From: Akkermansia sp. | Lineage (GTDB): Bacteria > Verrucomicrobiota > Verrucomicrobiia > Verrucomicrobiales > Akkermansiaceae | DNA length: 64,000 nucleotides | Direction of reading: 5' to 3' | Assembly: GCA_030523775.1 (NCBI GenBank) | Contig: JAUNHW010000006.1 | Span: forward strand, 1-64,000 | Shown here: piece by piece, positions 7,975 through 16,069 of the stretch | How positions within the stretch are numbered: the first letter of the stretch is position 1 | Layout: each line of letters begins with the position of its first letter | Notes under the pieces: model-generated | What the model was told of the DNA's origin: nothing | Databases searched by the model: none | Seen by the model: only the letters and a program-made list of their open reading frames with translations | Position numbers and translations under genes: made by a program

Positions 7975-8718
7975 ATGAAATTGAGCCTTGCCGCACTCGC
8001 CCTCTGCGTGATCATGCTGCCTTCCTGCGAGCATGGGAGCACCATTGTTTCCACGCCCACGTACCTGCAGGCGGATTTGCCCTCAGACCCGCCGGGCCTG
8101 CGCGCCGCCCGCGCGGCAGAGCGCGCCAAGCGCGTGAAGGAGGGCGCCTACAAGCCCGGTGACGAGCTGGAGGTGCAGGGCGGCAAGGTGTTCGTGTTCC
8201 GCCGCAACCCGGATATCGACCAGGAAACCAGCGGCGGCATGGTGAGCGCGGAGAAAGCCAAGGTGGTGGTGTGCGAGGGCATGTACTACTACGCCGAGCT
8301 CAGCGACGGCAGCAAGGGCTACATCCGCGAGACGGACCTGGTGAATCCCCTGCGCCTGGCGCAGCGCGGCCTGCTCCCCGATCCCAACATGGAAGGCATG
8401 GTGACGGATGCCGGCGGCGTCCTCTTCCCGGAGGAATCCCCCGTGCAGGGCCAGCCCATTGAGCTGGATGCCAACCAGAAGCTCATGACCAATTCCTCCG
8501 GCCGCACGGTCATGGTGGTCAACAAGACTTCCGAGAAGGGCGACGAGTTCGAGGCCCGCAAGAGGGCCATGATGGGCGAGCCCGCCAAGGGCGACCAACC
8601 GCAGGGTGGGGACAACATCCCCCAGCCCGCTCCAGACCAGGCCGCCCCGCCCGTCCCCCAGCCGGCGGGAGATGACATACCCGACCTGCCGGACCCCACC
8701 GGAGCCCCGGCGGTGTAA
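7975..8718 (+). CDS. Lipoprotein with an SH3-like domain, function unknown
   Basis: A 247-residue lipoprotein (lipobox LPSC, Cys18). Residues about 85-125 (KVVVCEGMYYYAELSDGSKG then YIRETDLV) look like a bacterial SH3 domain. The C-terminal 55 residues are Pro/Gln/Asp-rich and probably disordered. The start is fixed by the promoter eight bases upstream and by the signal sequence. It is followed after 13 bases by xerD on the same strand. Confidence 0.7.
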   Translation: MKLSLAALALCVIMLPSCEHGSTIVSTPTYLQADLPSDPPGLRAARAAERAKRVKEGAYKPGDELEVQGGKVFVFRRNPDIDQETSGGMVSAEKAKVVVCEGMYYYAELSDGSKGYIRETDLVNPLRLAQRGLLPDPNMEGMVTDAGGVLFPEESPVQGQPIELDANQKLMTNSSGRTVMVVNKTSEKGDEFEARKRAMMGEPAKGDQPQGGDNIPQPAPDQAAPPVPQPAGDDIPDLPDPTGAPAV

Positions 8719-8731
8719 CGCCGTTCCCGCA

Positions 8732-9643
8732 ATGGCAGAGCGCCCGTTCCCCACGCTGATAGAGGAGTTCCTGCTGTATCTGGCGGCGGAGCGCGGGCTG
8801 AGCCTGAACTACCGGCTTTCCGTGCGCCGCAGTCTCACGCGTTTTGCGGATTGGTGCAAAGGGCAGGGGCTGGGTGTGGAGCAGCTCACGGAACCCCTGC
8901 TGGCAAGCTACCACCGCTCCATGCGGGCGGACGGGTTGGCGGCGTCCTCCTGCCGCGTGGCCATGGTGCACCTGCGCATTTTCTTCCGCTATCTGGCAGC
9001 CGCCAAGGTGCTGCCGGAAAACCCCGCCGCCCTGCTGGTGGCGGGCGGTATCCGCCGCAGCATCCCGGAAACCCTCAGCGCGGACCACGTGAACCGCCTG
9101 CTGGAAAGCATCGACCCCGCTGATGTGCCCTTCGGCGCGCGCGACCGCGCCATGCTGGAGATGCTGTACGGCAGCGGGCTGCGCGTGAGCGAGCTGGTGG
9201 CCCTGCGCGCAGAGCAGATAGACTGGGAGGAGATGTTCCTGCGCATTACCGGCAAGGGCGGCAAAACCCGCTATGTGCCGCTGGGCGGTGTGGCGGCGGA
9301 TGCCCTGCGCCGCTACCTGCGGGAGGGCCGCCCCAAGCTCTGCCGCGCCGGGCAGCGGGATGCCGCGCTCTTCCTCTCCAACCGCGGCGCGCGGCTCACG
9401 CGCGAGCGCATCCGCCAAATCATCAAGGCACGTGCCGCCGCCGCCGGGCTCCCGGAAAACGTGTACCCGCACATCATGCGGCACTCCTTTGCCACCCACC
9501 TGCTGGAAAACGGCGCAGACCTCCGTGTCATCCAGGACATGCTCGGCCACTCCGACCTGGCCACCACGCAAATCTACACCCACGTGGAGCAGAAGCGCCT
9601 GGTGAACCTCCACCGCAACTTCCACCCGCGCGGCAGGAAATAG
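8732..9643 (+). CDS. xerD: Tyrosine site-specific recombinase XerD
   Basis: A 303-residue recombinase of chromosome-dimer-resolution length. The N-terminal SAM-like core-binding domain spans about 1-90. The catalytic set is visible: Arg in GSGLRVSEL, Lys in GKGGKTRYVP, His-x-x-Arg in HIMRHSFATHLL, His in LGHSDLATTQ, and the Tyr nucleophile in IYTHV. The C terminus (RLVNLHRNFHPRG) resembles XerD more than XerC. No att site or cargo lies next to it, so a housekeeping role at dif is more likely than an integron or phage role. Confidence 0.88.
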   Translation: MAERPFPTLIEEFLLYLAAERGLSLNYRLSVRRSLTRFADWCKGQGLGVEQLTEPLLASYHRSMRADGLAASSCRVAMVHLRIFFRYLAAAKVLPENPAALLVAGGIRRSIPETLSADHVNRLLESIDPADVPFGARDRAMLEMLYGSGLRVSELVALRAEQIDWEEMFLRITGKGGKTRYVPLGGVAADALRRYLREGRPKLCRAGQRDAALFLSNRGARLTRERIRQIIKARAAAAGLPENVYPHIMRHSFATHLLENGADLRVIQDMLGHSDLATTQIYTHVEQKRLVNLHRNFHPRGRK

Positions 9644-9660
9644 CGAATCTTCCGCCGGTT

Positions 9661-9696
9661 CACAAAAAAATTGCATTGGCGGAACCAATGCAATTT
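9661..9696 (-). terminator. Intrinsic terminator of the tRNA-Tyr/tRNA-Val transcript
   Basis: Read on the minus strand, a perfect 12-bp stem (9685-9696 with 9668-9679, loop 9680-9684) runs into a stretch of T residues opposite 9664-9670. It ends transcription right after tRNA-Val and also separates it from xerD. Confidence 0.85.
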
Positions 9697-9701
9697 GGGC
9701 G

Positions 9702-9774
9702 TACGGGGGACAGGACTTGAACCTGCGACCTCCACCATGTCAAGGTGTTGCTCTACCAACTGAGCTACCTCCGC
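9702..9774 (-). tRNA. tRNA-Val (anticodon GAC)
   Basis: Read on the minus strand: D arm GCTCAGTTGGTAGAGC, anticodon loop TTGACAT (anticodon GAC), T loop TTCAAGT. The acceptor stem GCGGAGG / CCCCCGT has a G-U first pair and an A-C mismatch at pair 5-68, which is unusual. CCA is not encoded. Confidence 0.88.
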
Positions 9775-9780
9775 ATGAGA

Positions 9781-9863
9781 TGGGCAGGGATGGATTCGAA
9801 CCATCGAAAGCAAACGCTAGCAGATTTACAGTCTGCCCCCTTTGACCGCTCGGGAACCTACCC
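9781..9863 (-). tRNA. tRNA-Tyr (anticodon GTA)
   Basis: Read on the minus strand: acceptor GGGTAGG pairs with CCTGCCC, anticodon arm GCAGA-CTGTAAA-TCTGC gives GTA, and a long variable arm of class II type follows, then GGTTCGAATCC. It is upstream of tRNA-Val in the same transcript. Confidence 0.92.
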
Positions 9864-9902
9864 ATGCTGAGATTGCAGGCTGCCGAGGCAGCGTGCGGCG
9901 GG

Positions 9903-9931
9903 AATATACCTGATAACGCTCCCCCATGCAA
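9903..9931 (-). promoter_or_regulatory. Promoter of the tRNA-Tyr/tRNA-Val transcript
   Basis: Minus-strand TTGCAT (9931-9926), 17-base spacer, TATATT (9908-9903). Transcription would start near 9896, about 33 bases before tRNA-Tyr. Confidence 0.7.
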
Positions 9932-9985
9932 GCCTTTTTTTGCGGTCTGCCCGTTTTTTCTTGCAAAGCCGCATCTGCTTTGGGC

Positions 9986-10014
9986 TTGAGCGGGGCTGCG
10001 CGCTGTGCTATAAA
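9986..10014 (+). promoter_or_regulatory. Promoter of lgt
   Basis: TTGAGC (9986-9991), 17-base spacer, TATAAA (10009-10014); the ATG follows after seven bases. Confidence 0.7.
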
Positions 10015-10021
10015 GCCCGGC

Positions 10022-11002
10022 ATGAACGCGCTTGCCACCTATGTCCACAACCTGGATCCCGTGATACTGGATATCCCCGGCACCCCGCTGGCGCTGCGCT
10101 GGTACGGGCTGGCCTACGTGGCCGGCTTCATCCTGGGCTACCTGGTGCTGCTGGCCCTTTCCAAGCGCCGCATGTATGTGGTGGGGCCGGACAAGTTGGG
10201 CGATTTCATCACTTCCGTGTGCATTTTCGGTGTGCTGCTGGGCGGCCGCCTGGGAGAGTTCTTCTTCTACTGGCTGCCGGAGAACGGGCTGGGCGGCTTC
10301 TTGGATGACCCGCTGTGGGTGCTGCGCGTGTGGGAGGGCGGTATGGCATCCCATGGCGGTATCTTGGGCGTGCTGACCGTGGCGTGCCTGTACGCGCGCC
10401 GCAACAAGCTTTCCGCCCTGGCGGTGTGCGACGGCTTGGCGATTGTGGCGCCCATAGGCTTGTTTTTCGGCCGCGTGGCCAATTTCATCAACGGCGAGCT
10501 CTACGGCCGCATTACGGATTCCGCGCTGGCCGTGAAATTCCCGCAGGAGCTCTTTGAGCTGCCCGCCGCGGAACGCCTGGAGGCAATCACGCAGGCGGAG
10601 CAGGCCGCCGGCACCCCCCTGGCGCAGCTGGCGCATGAGAACGAGGGCGCCTTCGACACCCTGCTGCGGCTCTGCCGCGAGAACACCGCCGTGCAGGACG
10701 CCCTGGCGCCGCACCTGCACGGGCGCTACCCGTCCCAGCTGTTCGAGGCCGTGGGGGAGGGCCTGCTCATCTTCGCGGTGCTCATCACGCTGCGCCTGGT
10801 GCTCAAGGATGCCCGCGCCGGGTTCTTCAGCGGTGTGTTCTGCCTGCTCTACGCCGCCGCCCGTATCACCTGCGAGTGCTTCAAGCAGCCGGACGCCGCC
10901 GTGTGGCACGGCATCACCCAGGGGCAGCTGCTCACCCTCATTGTGGTGGCCATGGGGGTGTTCTTCCTCTGCGGGGCGGCACGCGGAAAGCGCACCGCCT
11001 GA
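10022..11002 (+). CDS. lgt: Prolipoprotein diacylglyceryl transferase
   Basis: A 326-residue inner-membrane enzyme that moves diacylglycerol from phosphatidylglycerol to the lipobox Cys of prolipoproteins, the first step of lipoprotein maturation. Visible signatures: LRWYGLAYVAGF, GGRLGEFFFY, MASHGGILG, the Lgt family motif GRVANFINGELYGR, and RYPSQLFEA near the C terminus. About seven hydrophobic segments are present. An insertion of roughly 60 residues (LPAAERLEAITQAEQAA to VQDALAPHLHG) precedes RYPSQLFEA; a similar longer loop is seen in some Gram-negative forms. Many lipoproteins in this window are its substrates. The start codon abuts the promoter. Confidence 0.93.
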   Translation: MNALATYVHNLDPVILDIPGTPLALRWYGLAYVAGFILGYLVLLALSKRRMYVVGPDKLGDFITSVCIFGVLLGGRLGEFFFYWLPENGLGGFLDDPLWVLRVWEGGMASHGGILGVLTVACLYARRNKLSALAVCDGLAIVAPIGLFFGRVANFINGELYGRITDSALAVKFPQELFELPAAERLEAITQAEQAAGTPLAQLAHENEGAFDTLLRLCRENTAVQDALAPHLHGRYPSQLFEAVGEGLLIFAVLITLRLVLKDARAGFFSGVFCLLYAAARITCECFKQPDAAVWHGITQGQLLTLIVVAMGVFFLCGAARGKRTA

Positions 11003-11083
11003 CCCCCTGCGCGCCACACGCGCCCGCGCCGAAAAAGTTTGCGCGGCGGCAAGTTTCTTCTCGCCAAGCGGCTTTGTTTGGTG

Positions 11084-11089
11084 TATAAG
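11084..11089 (+). promoter_or_regulatory. Putative -10 box of the pilus-like operon
   Basis: TATAAG at 11084-11089 is the best -10 in the gap; no good -35 is visible at the right distance (TCGCCA at 11061-11066). Transcription would start near 11096, giving a leader of about 17 bases to ATG 11113. Confidence 0.4.
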
Positions 11090-11112
11090 GGCAAGGTACG
11101 TTGAAATTTCTT

Positions 11113-11988
11113 ATGAAGAAAAACCTGATTTGGCCCCTCGCTGTTGCGGCAGTGCTCGGTGCGCCTGCGGCAAGCGCCGCCAGCGCCGACCACGCCCGCG
11201 TGACGCTCGATTTGAAGGCTACCGATGCCAAGGTGGAACGCGTGGCCCCGCCCGCAGGCATGTTCGGCTCCAAGGAAAGGGTGAAGCCCGGCTCCGTGGA
11301 TGCTGCCTCCTGGTATTTCGTCCGCGTTCCGCTCAAGGTGGAGGGCAAGGGCAAGGCCTCCGAACCCATCACCTTTGTGGACGACCTGAAGGTGCATGTG
11401 TACGTGGTGTTCACCGGTGAGAGCTCCGACGACCTGACCATGGCCGAGCGCGAAATCACCTACACGGAAATCCCCGTGGCGCCGGGGCAGGGCGACAAGC
11501 CCTCCGAGGGCACGCTCACCGCGGCCGTGTTCATTTCCCCCTCCAACGCCGCCAAGATTTGCGGCACCAAGGGCAAGGTGGACCTCACCAACCATCACCT
11601 GGCCGCCATTGCCGTGGAGGCCGAATTCGGCGGCTCCAGCTGCCTCAACACCAAGGAGGAGCCCGCCGTGGTCATCGACAACAAGCTCAAGGGCAAGCTC
11701 ACCAACGGCTGGTGGAAGAAGAAGAGCGCGCCCAACAAGAAGGGCGTGGTGATTTGCTCCATTGCCGACACGCCGTTCGCTCCCTACTATGCCGTGCTTT
11801 CCGGCGCCCCCACCGTGCCCATGTACGGTGCGGCGGCATCGTCATCGTCTTCCTCCTCCTCTTCCTCCTCCGACACGGTGGACGACAGCGATTCCGGCAG
11901 CGCGGACAGCTCTGCAGACACGGGCGATGACACCACCGATTCCACCGACAAGAAGAAGGACAAGAAAAAGAAGAAGAAGGCGGAATAA
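11113..11988 (+). CDS. Secreted protein of the pilus-like operon, Amuc_1102-type
   Basis: First gene of the five-gene pilus-like block. The 291-residue product has a signal peptide (KNLIWPLAVAAVLGAPAASA); the in-frame TTG at 11101 is a less likely start. The mature domain of about 200 residues (MAEREITYTEIPVAPGQG, VFISPSNAAKICG) is beta-rich and matches no family I can name beyond its place in the Akkermansia cluster. The last 55 residues are low-complexity: a run of ten or more Ser, an Asp/Ser tract, then a Lys-rich end. Cys pairs in KICG, SSCLN and VICS could form disulphides. Function unknown; the operon suggests a role in assembling or anchoring the surface fibre. Confidence 0.75.
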   Translation: MKKNLIWPLAVAAVLGAPAASAASADHARVTLDLKATDAKVERVAPPAGMFGSKERVKPGSVDAASWYFVRVPLKVEGKGKASEPITFVDDLKVHVYVVFTGESSDDLTMAEREITYTEIPVAPGQGDKPSEGTLTAAVFISPSNAAKICGTKGKVDLTNHHLAAIAVEAEFGGSSCLNTKEEPAVVIDNKLKGKLTNGWWKKKSAPNKKGVVICSIADTPFAPYYAVLSGAPTVPMYGAAASSSSSSSSSSSDTVDDSDSGSADSSADTGDDTTDSTDKKKDKKKKKKAE

Positions 11989-12029
11989 CGCCCCGCCGCC
12001 GCGAAACAGATTTCAACTCATAGACTGAT

Positions 12030-13895
12030 ATGGCCGAATACAAGAAAACAGTAGCCCTTGAAATAGGTGCACAGAGTGTCTCCATGGCCCTGTTCACCCC
12101 GGCGGGGCGGGGATTCACGCTCTCCCGCTACGCCAGGCGTGACATTGTGCTGGACCCTGTGGAAGAGGGCATGCGCATGGATTACGTGAGCAACGCCATC
12201 AAGGAGATGGTGGCGGAGCTCAAGGTGAACGGTAGCGAGGTCCGCAACGTGGTCTCCGGGCAGCAGGTCTTCCTGCGCTTCATCAAGCTGCCCCCCATCG
12301 AGGGCGACCTGGCGGAGCAGGTGGGCTACGAGGCCCAGCAGCAGATTCCCTTCCCCATTGACCAGATACAGTACTCCTACCAACCGCTCTCCGACACCCC
12401 GGAGGGCGACAAGGAGGTGCTGCTGGTGGCCATCAAGAAGGAGGTGCTGGATTCCCTCAACAGCCAGGTGGAGGACAACGGGCTCAAGACCAAGGCCGTG
12501 GACTGCTCCATCACCTCCCTGTACAACGCGTACCGCGCCAACCACCCGGAGGAGACGGAGCCGGTGATGATCCTGGATATCGGCGCCAAGACCACGGATA
12601 TCCTGTTTGCGGACAACGGGCGCTTCTTCACGCGCTCCGTCACCGCCGCCGGCTCGTTCATCACCAATGCCGTGTCCCGCGAGTTCAAGATCGGCTTCCG
12701 CGAGGCGGAGCAGCTGAAGGTTGCCAGCGGCGCGGTTTCCCTGGGCAACGGCCACACGGATTCCATGGATGAGCAGACCGCCGCGCTTGCCACCTGCATC
12801 CGCACCGCCATGGGCCGCCTCTGCTCGGAGGTGCAGCGAACCATCACCCACTACCGCTCCCAGTACAAGGGCAACCCGCCCGCAAAGGTGTACATCTGCG
12901 GCGGCGGCGCGCGCCTGCCCTACGCCCAGGAGTTCCTGCAGGCAACCCTCAACCTGCCCGTGGAATACCTGAACACCCTCGGCATTTTGGGTGTGGGCTC
13001 CCATGTGGATGCCAACGCCCTGCAGCTGGATGCCGTGTGCCTGGGACCGCTGGTGGGCGCTGCCGTCACCGGTGCCAAGGCGGGCGAGTACAACATTGAT
13101 TTGGTGCCCACCAGCGTGGGCAAGGACCGCGCGGAAAAGGAGCAGCTGCCCAAGGTGATTATCGGCGGTATGGTGGCTCTCATCGGCGCCTCCATCTTCG
13201 CCTACAATGCCTCTTCCTCCGCCGCGGCCGCAAACAAGGAGCTTTTCCGCGCCCAGCCCAAGGACGAGGACGCGGAAAGAATGAACACGCGCCTCACCAC
13301 CGTGAAGGGCAATTACGACAAGGCCATGCGCGATGTCAGCAAGCTCAGCCAGCTCTACAGCCAGCGCGCCGCCTATGCGGACGTGATGCGCCAGCTCTCT
13401 GAAAACTGCGCCTCCGTCAAGTTCTGGGTTTCGGAATTCTCCCCGCTCGTCGATTACAGCGTGGAGGACAACACCCTCTCCGAATCCAGCGATGTCAAGG
13501 GCCAGAAGCTCATCGACATGAACGGCAGCCGCAACTCCGCCGTCGCTTCCGCCATTACCAAGGCTCCGGAGAGCGCCGGCCGCAAGAATGCCCCCGCCGT
13601 CACCGCCATCTACCTGAGCGGCTACACCATCAAGCCCGTGGACAACGACCAGGCCACGGAGCAGCGCCAGGTGGTGTACGACATGGTGGCCACCCGCTTC
13701 AGCGAGAGCACGCCGGATTCCCTGTTCTCCTATGAGACCGCGAAGGTGCAGAAGGACCTCAACTGCTACTTCCAGTTCGTGAACGCGAAGTCCGCCAAGG
13801 AGAAGATGCCGCCGTACGTGGAGAAATTCATAATGGTGATGCCGCTCAAGAACCCCATCCCCATTCCGGAGTTCGACCCCGCGGAGAACAAGTAA
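12030..13895 (+). CDS. PilM-PilN fusion-type inner-membrane platform protein (Amuc_1101-type)
   Basis: A 621-residue protein. Residues 1-345 form an actin-like ATPase domain of the PilM kind: ALEIGAQSVSMALF, the PilM-typical FIKLPPI and QVGYEAQQQIPFPIDQIQY, LDIGAKTTDILF near 180, and YICGGGARLP near 288. A hydrophobic segment (VIIGGMVALIGASIFAY, about 376-392) follows, then a coiled coil and an outer domain (430-621), as expected of PilN. So the cytoplasmic and membrane components of a type IV pilus or type II secretion platform appear joined in one chain. It lies upstream of the PilO-, PilP- and secretin-position genes, matching pilMNOPQ order. No Shine-Dalgarno sequence is seen. Confidence 0.82.
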   Translation: MAEYKKTVALEIGAQSVSMALFTPAGRGFTLSRYARRDIVLDPVEEGMRMDYVSNAIKEMVAELKVNGSEVRNVVSGQQVFLRFIKLPPIEGDLAEQVGYEAQQQIPFPIDQIQYSYQPLSDTPEGDKEVLLVAIKKEVLDSLNSQVEDNGLKTKAVDCSITSLYNAYRANHPEETEPVMILDIGAKTTDILFADNGRFFTRSVTAAGSFITNAVSREFKIGFREAEQLKVASGAVSLGNGHTDSMDEQTAALATCIRTAMGRLCSEVQRTITHYRSQYKGNPPAKVYICGGGARLPYAQEFLQATLNLPVEYLNTLGILGVGSHVDANALQLDAVCLGPLVGAAVTGAKAGEYNIDLVPTSVGKDRAEKEQLPKVIIGGMVALIGASIFAYNASSSAAAANKELFRAQPKDEDAERMNTRLTTVKGNYDKAMRDVSKLSQLYSQRAAYADVMRQLSENCASVKFWVSEFSPLVDYSVEDNTLSESSDVKGQKLIDMNGSRNSAVASAITKAPESAGRKNAPAVTAIYLSGYTIKPVDNDQATEQRQVVYDMVATRFSESTPDSLFSYETAKVQKDLNCYFQFVNAKSAKEKMPPYVEKFIMVMPLKNPIPIPEFDPAENK

Positions 13896-13916
13896 CCCCC
13901 AGCCAATTTGACGACA

Positions 13917-14834
13917 ATGAGTATAAGCGACAACAAACGCGTGGTGACGCTGGCCTCTGTGATGGGGCTCGCCTTCGTGGGTATCACCTACTTCGGGTTC
14001 ACCAAGAACCAGGAGTATGAGGAGACCCAGGCAAAGCTCACCGAAATCAGCGAGCGTTTCCAGGACTACGAGAACCAGGAAATCACGCCCACCAAGCAGA
14101 ATGTGGACAACCTCTCCGCCGCCTACAAGGAGGTGAAGGCCGTGGGTGACGACATGCAGAGGGAGTTCGGCAAGTACGCCTCCTTCTGCACCGGCCAGCC
14201 CCAAATCTCCGCCCAGGAATTCCAGAAGCAGCTCCTGGCGGATATCGCCGCCGTGCGCACCATGGCGGCGGACAACAAGGCCACGCTCGCGCGCCCCGCA
14301 GAGGATTTGGGCATGACCACGCTCAAGACCGCGACCCCCACCAAGGACCAGGTGCCCTTCCTCGCGTTCCAGCACCAGGCTGTGAAGCGCGTGGTGGAGG
14401 ATATCCTCTCTTCCGGCCCCGCTTCCGTGGAGAAGGTCTTCTGCGAGGAGCTCCCGGAGCAGGCCAGCCTGGACAACAAGAAGCCCGCGGAGTATTTCCC
14501 GCTGCGCTTCCAGGTGGCTTTCGAGGCCAAGCGAGGAACCCTCCCGCAAGTCATCAACAAGGTGATGGCGGACAAGGAATTCTTCCTCACCATCACCGGC
14601 CTTGCCGTGGAGAGCAGGGAAACCCCGCCGCCCGTGAGCCCCTACGTGGCCCCCGCCACCGCCGTGGAAGTGCAGGGGGATGACATCGCCGGGGGCGGGA
14701 ACGAGGCGGATGCTCCCGCCGCGGCACCGGCCGCACGCACCATCGCCGTGCAGCTCACCGGCAAGGACACGGAGACCACTCGCGTGCACATGACTTTCCA
14801 GGTGCTCTATTTTAACAACATCAAGAAGAAGTAA
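13917..14834 (+). CDS. Amuc_1100-type membrane-anchored protein in the PilO position
   Basis: A 305-residue protein; ATG 13917 is preferred to an in-frame TTG at 13908. It has a short cytoplasmic N terminus, one membrane segment (VVTLASVMGLAFVGITYFGF, about 9-28), a coiled coil (29-80, QEYEETQAKLTEISERF), two alpha/beta domains (about 90-230), an Ala/Pro-rich linker and a final strand (RVHMTFQVLYFN). This layout and the gene order match Amuc_1100 of A. muciniphila, the outer-surface-associated protein reported to signal through host TLR2; its fold is related to PilN/PilO-like ferredoxin folds. Sequence is clearly diverged from what I remember of Amuc_1100, so host activity cannot be assumed. 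Confidence 0.75.
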   Translation: MSISDNKRVVTLASVMGLAFVGITYFGFTKNQEYEETQAKLTEISERFQDYENQEITPTKQNVDNLSAAYKEVKAVGDDMQREFGKYASFCTGQPQISAQEFQKQLLADIAAVRTMAADNKATLARPAEDLGMTTLKTATPTKDQVPFLAFQHQAVKRVVEDILSSGPASVEKVFCEELPEQASLDNKKPAEYFPLRFQVAFEAKRGTLPQVINKVMADKEFFLTITGLAVESRETPPPVSPYVAPATAVEVQGDDIAGGGNEADAPAAAPAARTIAVQLTGKDTETTRVHMTFQVLYFNNIKKK

Positions 14835-14854
14835 CCCCCAACCGACCGTTTACT

Positions 14855-15982
14855 ATGGCAGATCAATCCAATCCCGGAAACAAGATTCTCACCGCAGGCA
14901 TCATCCTTGGCCTGGCCGTGGGCGGCTGGGGCATGTACCTCTCATCCGCCAACAAGGTGGAGGCACCGGAAACCAAGGTGGATTCCGGCAAGGTCAACAA
15001 GACCCTCACCGATGCCGCCAAGAAGATGCGCGCCGATATGCAGCAGGACCGCAAGGTGGCGGACACCGCACCGGAAGGCGCAACCATCAACGGGCAACCC
15101 CGCATGGCCCCACTCTTCTTCTCCACGGAGCTCTGGCAGTTCGCCGCGGACGACAAGAAGGCCAACCTGGTGGTGGACATCTACGACCCCGAATCCAAGA
15201 GCATTCACGCGGATGTGCCCAACACCTGGTTCGTGGTCAACGGCATTGCGGATGCCCTGGGCCGCGCGGACGGCTTGGCGCTGGACAGCGACAAGGACGG
15301 TTTCTCCAACCATGAGGAGTACAAGGCGCAGACCAAGCCGGCGGATCCCGCCAGCTATCCCGCCGTGCTCGCTCCCGGCTGCGCTCCCAAGATGGAGCTC
15401 GTGAAACTCTCCACCGCCCGCGCCACCATCACCACGGACAACTTGAACTCCGATCCCACCCTCTCTCCCACGGAGGCCAATATCCGCATCCTCGCCCCGG
15501 ACGGCAAGACCGTGGTGAACAAGGCCACCGTCAAGGTGGGGGAAACCTTCGGCCTCTCGGAAAAGGACAGCAAGCGCTTCACCCTCGTCGGGTATGAGAA
15601 GAAGACCTTCCCCGGTTTCGCGGACGACACCGTGGAGGAGAACGTCATCCGTGTGCGCGACAACGAGACCGCAGGCAAGGAGAAGGAATTCACCGTGCGT
15701 GCCGGAACGCCCAACCCCAACCTCAAGGGTGATGCCGTGAAGGGCCACCTCATCAGCGACACCACCGCCACGCTCCGCATTACCGGCGGCAGCGCGCAGG
15801 GCACCACCGTGAAGGCAGAGCTCAACGCAGAGTTCACCATCCCCGGCGGTGCCGGCAACGGCAAGGACATGAAAGCCACGTTCACCGGCACCAACCCCGC
15901 CGGCGGTGTGGATATCACCCCTCCCGGCGCGCAGGCCCCTGTCTGCGTCCCCAAGGCAAAAAACAAGCGCTCCGATGGCTAA
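14855..15982 (+). CDS. Amuc_1099-type protein in the PilP position
   Basis: A 375-residue protein with one N-terminal membrane segment (ILTAGIILGLAVGGWGMYL, 11-29). Residues about 142-155 contain DSDKDGFSNHEEY, a calcium-binding loop of the thrombospondin-3/EF-hand type. The rest (about 190-360) looks like two or three small beta domains (SPTEANIRILAPDGKTVVNK, GVDITPPGAQAPVCVP at the end). No PilP signature is visible; the assignment rests on operon position between the PilO-like and secretin genes. It may bridge the inner-membrane platform and the outer-membrane ring. Confidence 0.7.
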   Translation: MADQSNPGNKILTAGIILGLAVGGWGMYLSSANKVEAPETKVDSGKVNKTLTDAAKKMRADMQQDRKVADTAPEGATINGQPRMAPLFFSTELWQFAADDKKANLVVDIYDPESKSIHADVPNTWFVVNGIADALGRADGLALDSDKDGFSNHEEYKAQTKPADPASYPAVLAPGCAPKMELVKLSTARATITTDNLNSDPTLSPTEANIRILAPDGKTVVNKATVKVGETFGLSEKDSKRFTLVGYEKKTFPGFADDTVEENVIRVRDNETAGKEKEFTVRAGTPNPNLKGDAVKGHLISDTTATLRITGGSAQGTTVKAELNAEFTIPGGAGNGKDMKATFTGTNPAGGVDITPPGAQAPVCVPKAKNKRSDG

Positions 15983-16028
15983 ATTCGGCCCTCCGGAGCA
16001 GAAAATCAAAAAAAAATGAATTGTAGAC

Positions 16029-16057
16029 TTTACATTCCAACAAAAATCTGGCATAAA
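16029..16057 (+). promoter_or_regulatory. Internal promoter before the secretin gene
   Basis: TTTACA (16029-16034), 17-base spacer, CATAAA (16052-16057), 12 bases before ATG 16070. The gap 15983-16069 is strikingly A/T-rich compared with the rest of the operon, so the secretin may be expressed separately as well. Confidence 0.5.
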
Positions 16058-16069
16058 TTAGACATTACC

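Noticed and set aside
8732..9643. Integrase of a genomic island inserted at the neighbouring tRNA genes
   Set aside because: The recombinase has XerD length and C terminus, and no att duplication or cargo lies beside tRNA-Val or tRNA-Tyr.
11101..11112. TTG start for the first pilus-operon gene
   Set aside because: ATG 11113 gives a cleaner signal peptide; TTG starts are not otherwise needed here.
12018..14789. Minus-strand open frame of 923 codons opposite the pilus operon
   Set aside because: Same antisense effect; the plus strand holds recognisable PilM-type and Amuc_1100-type genes.
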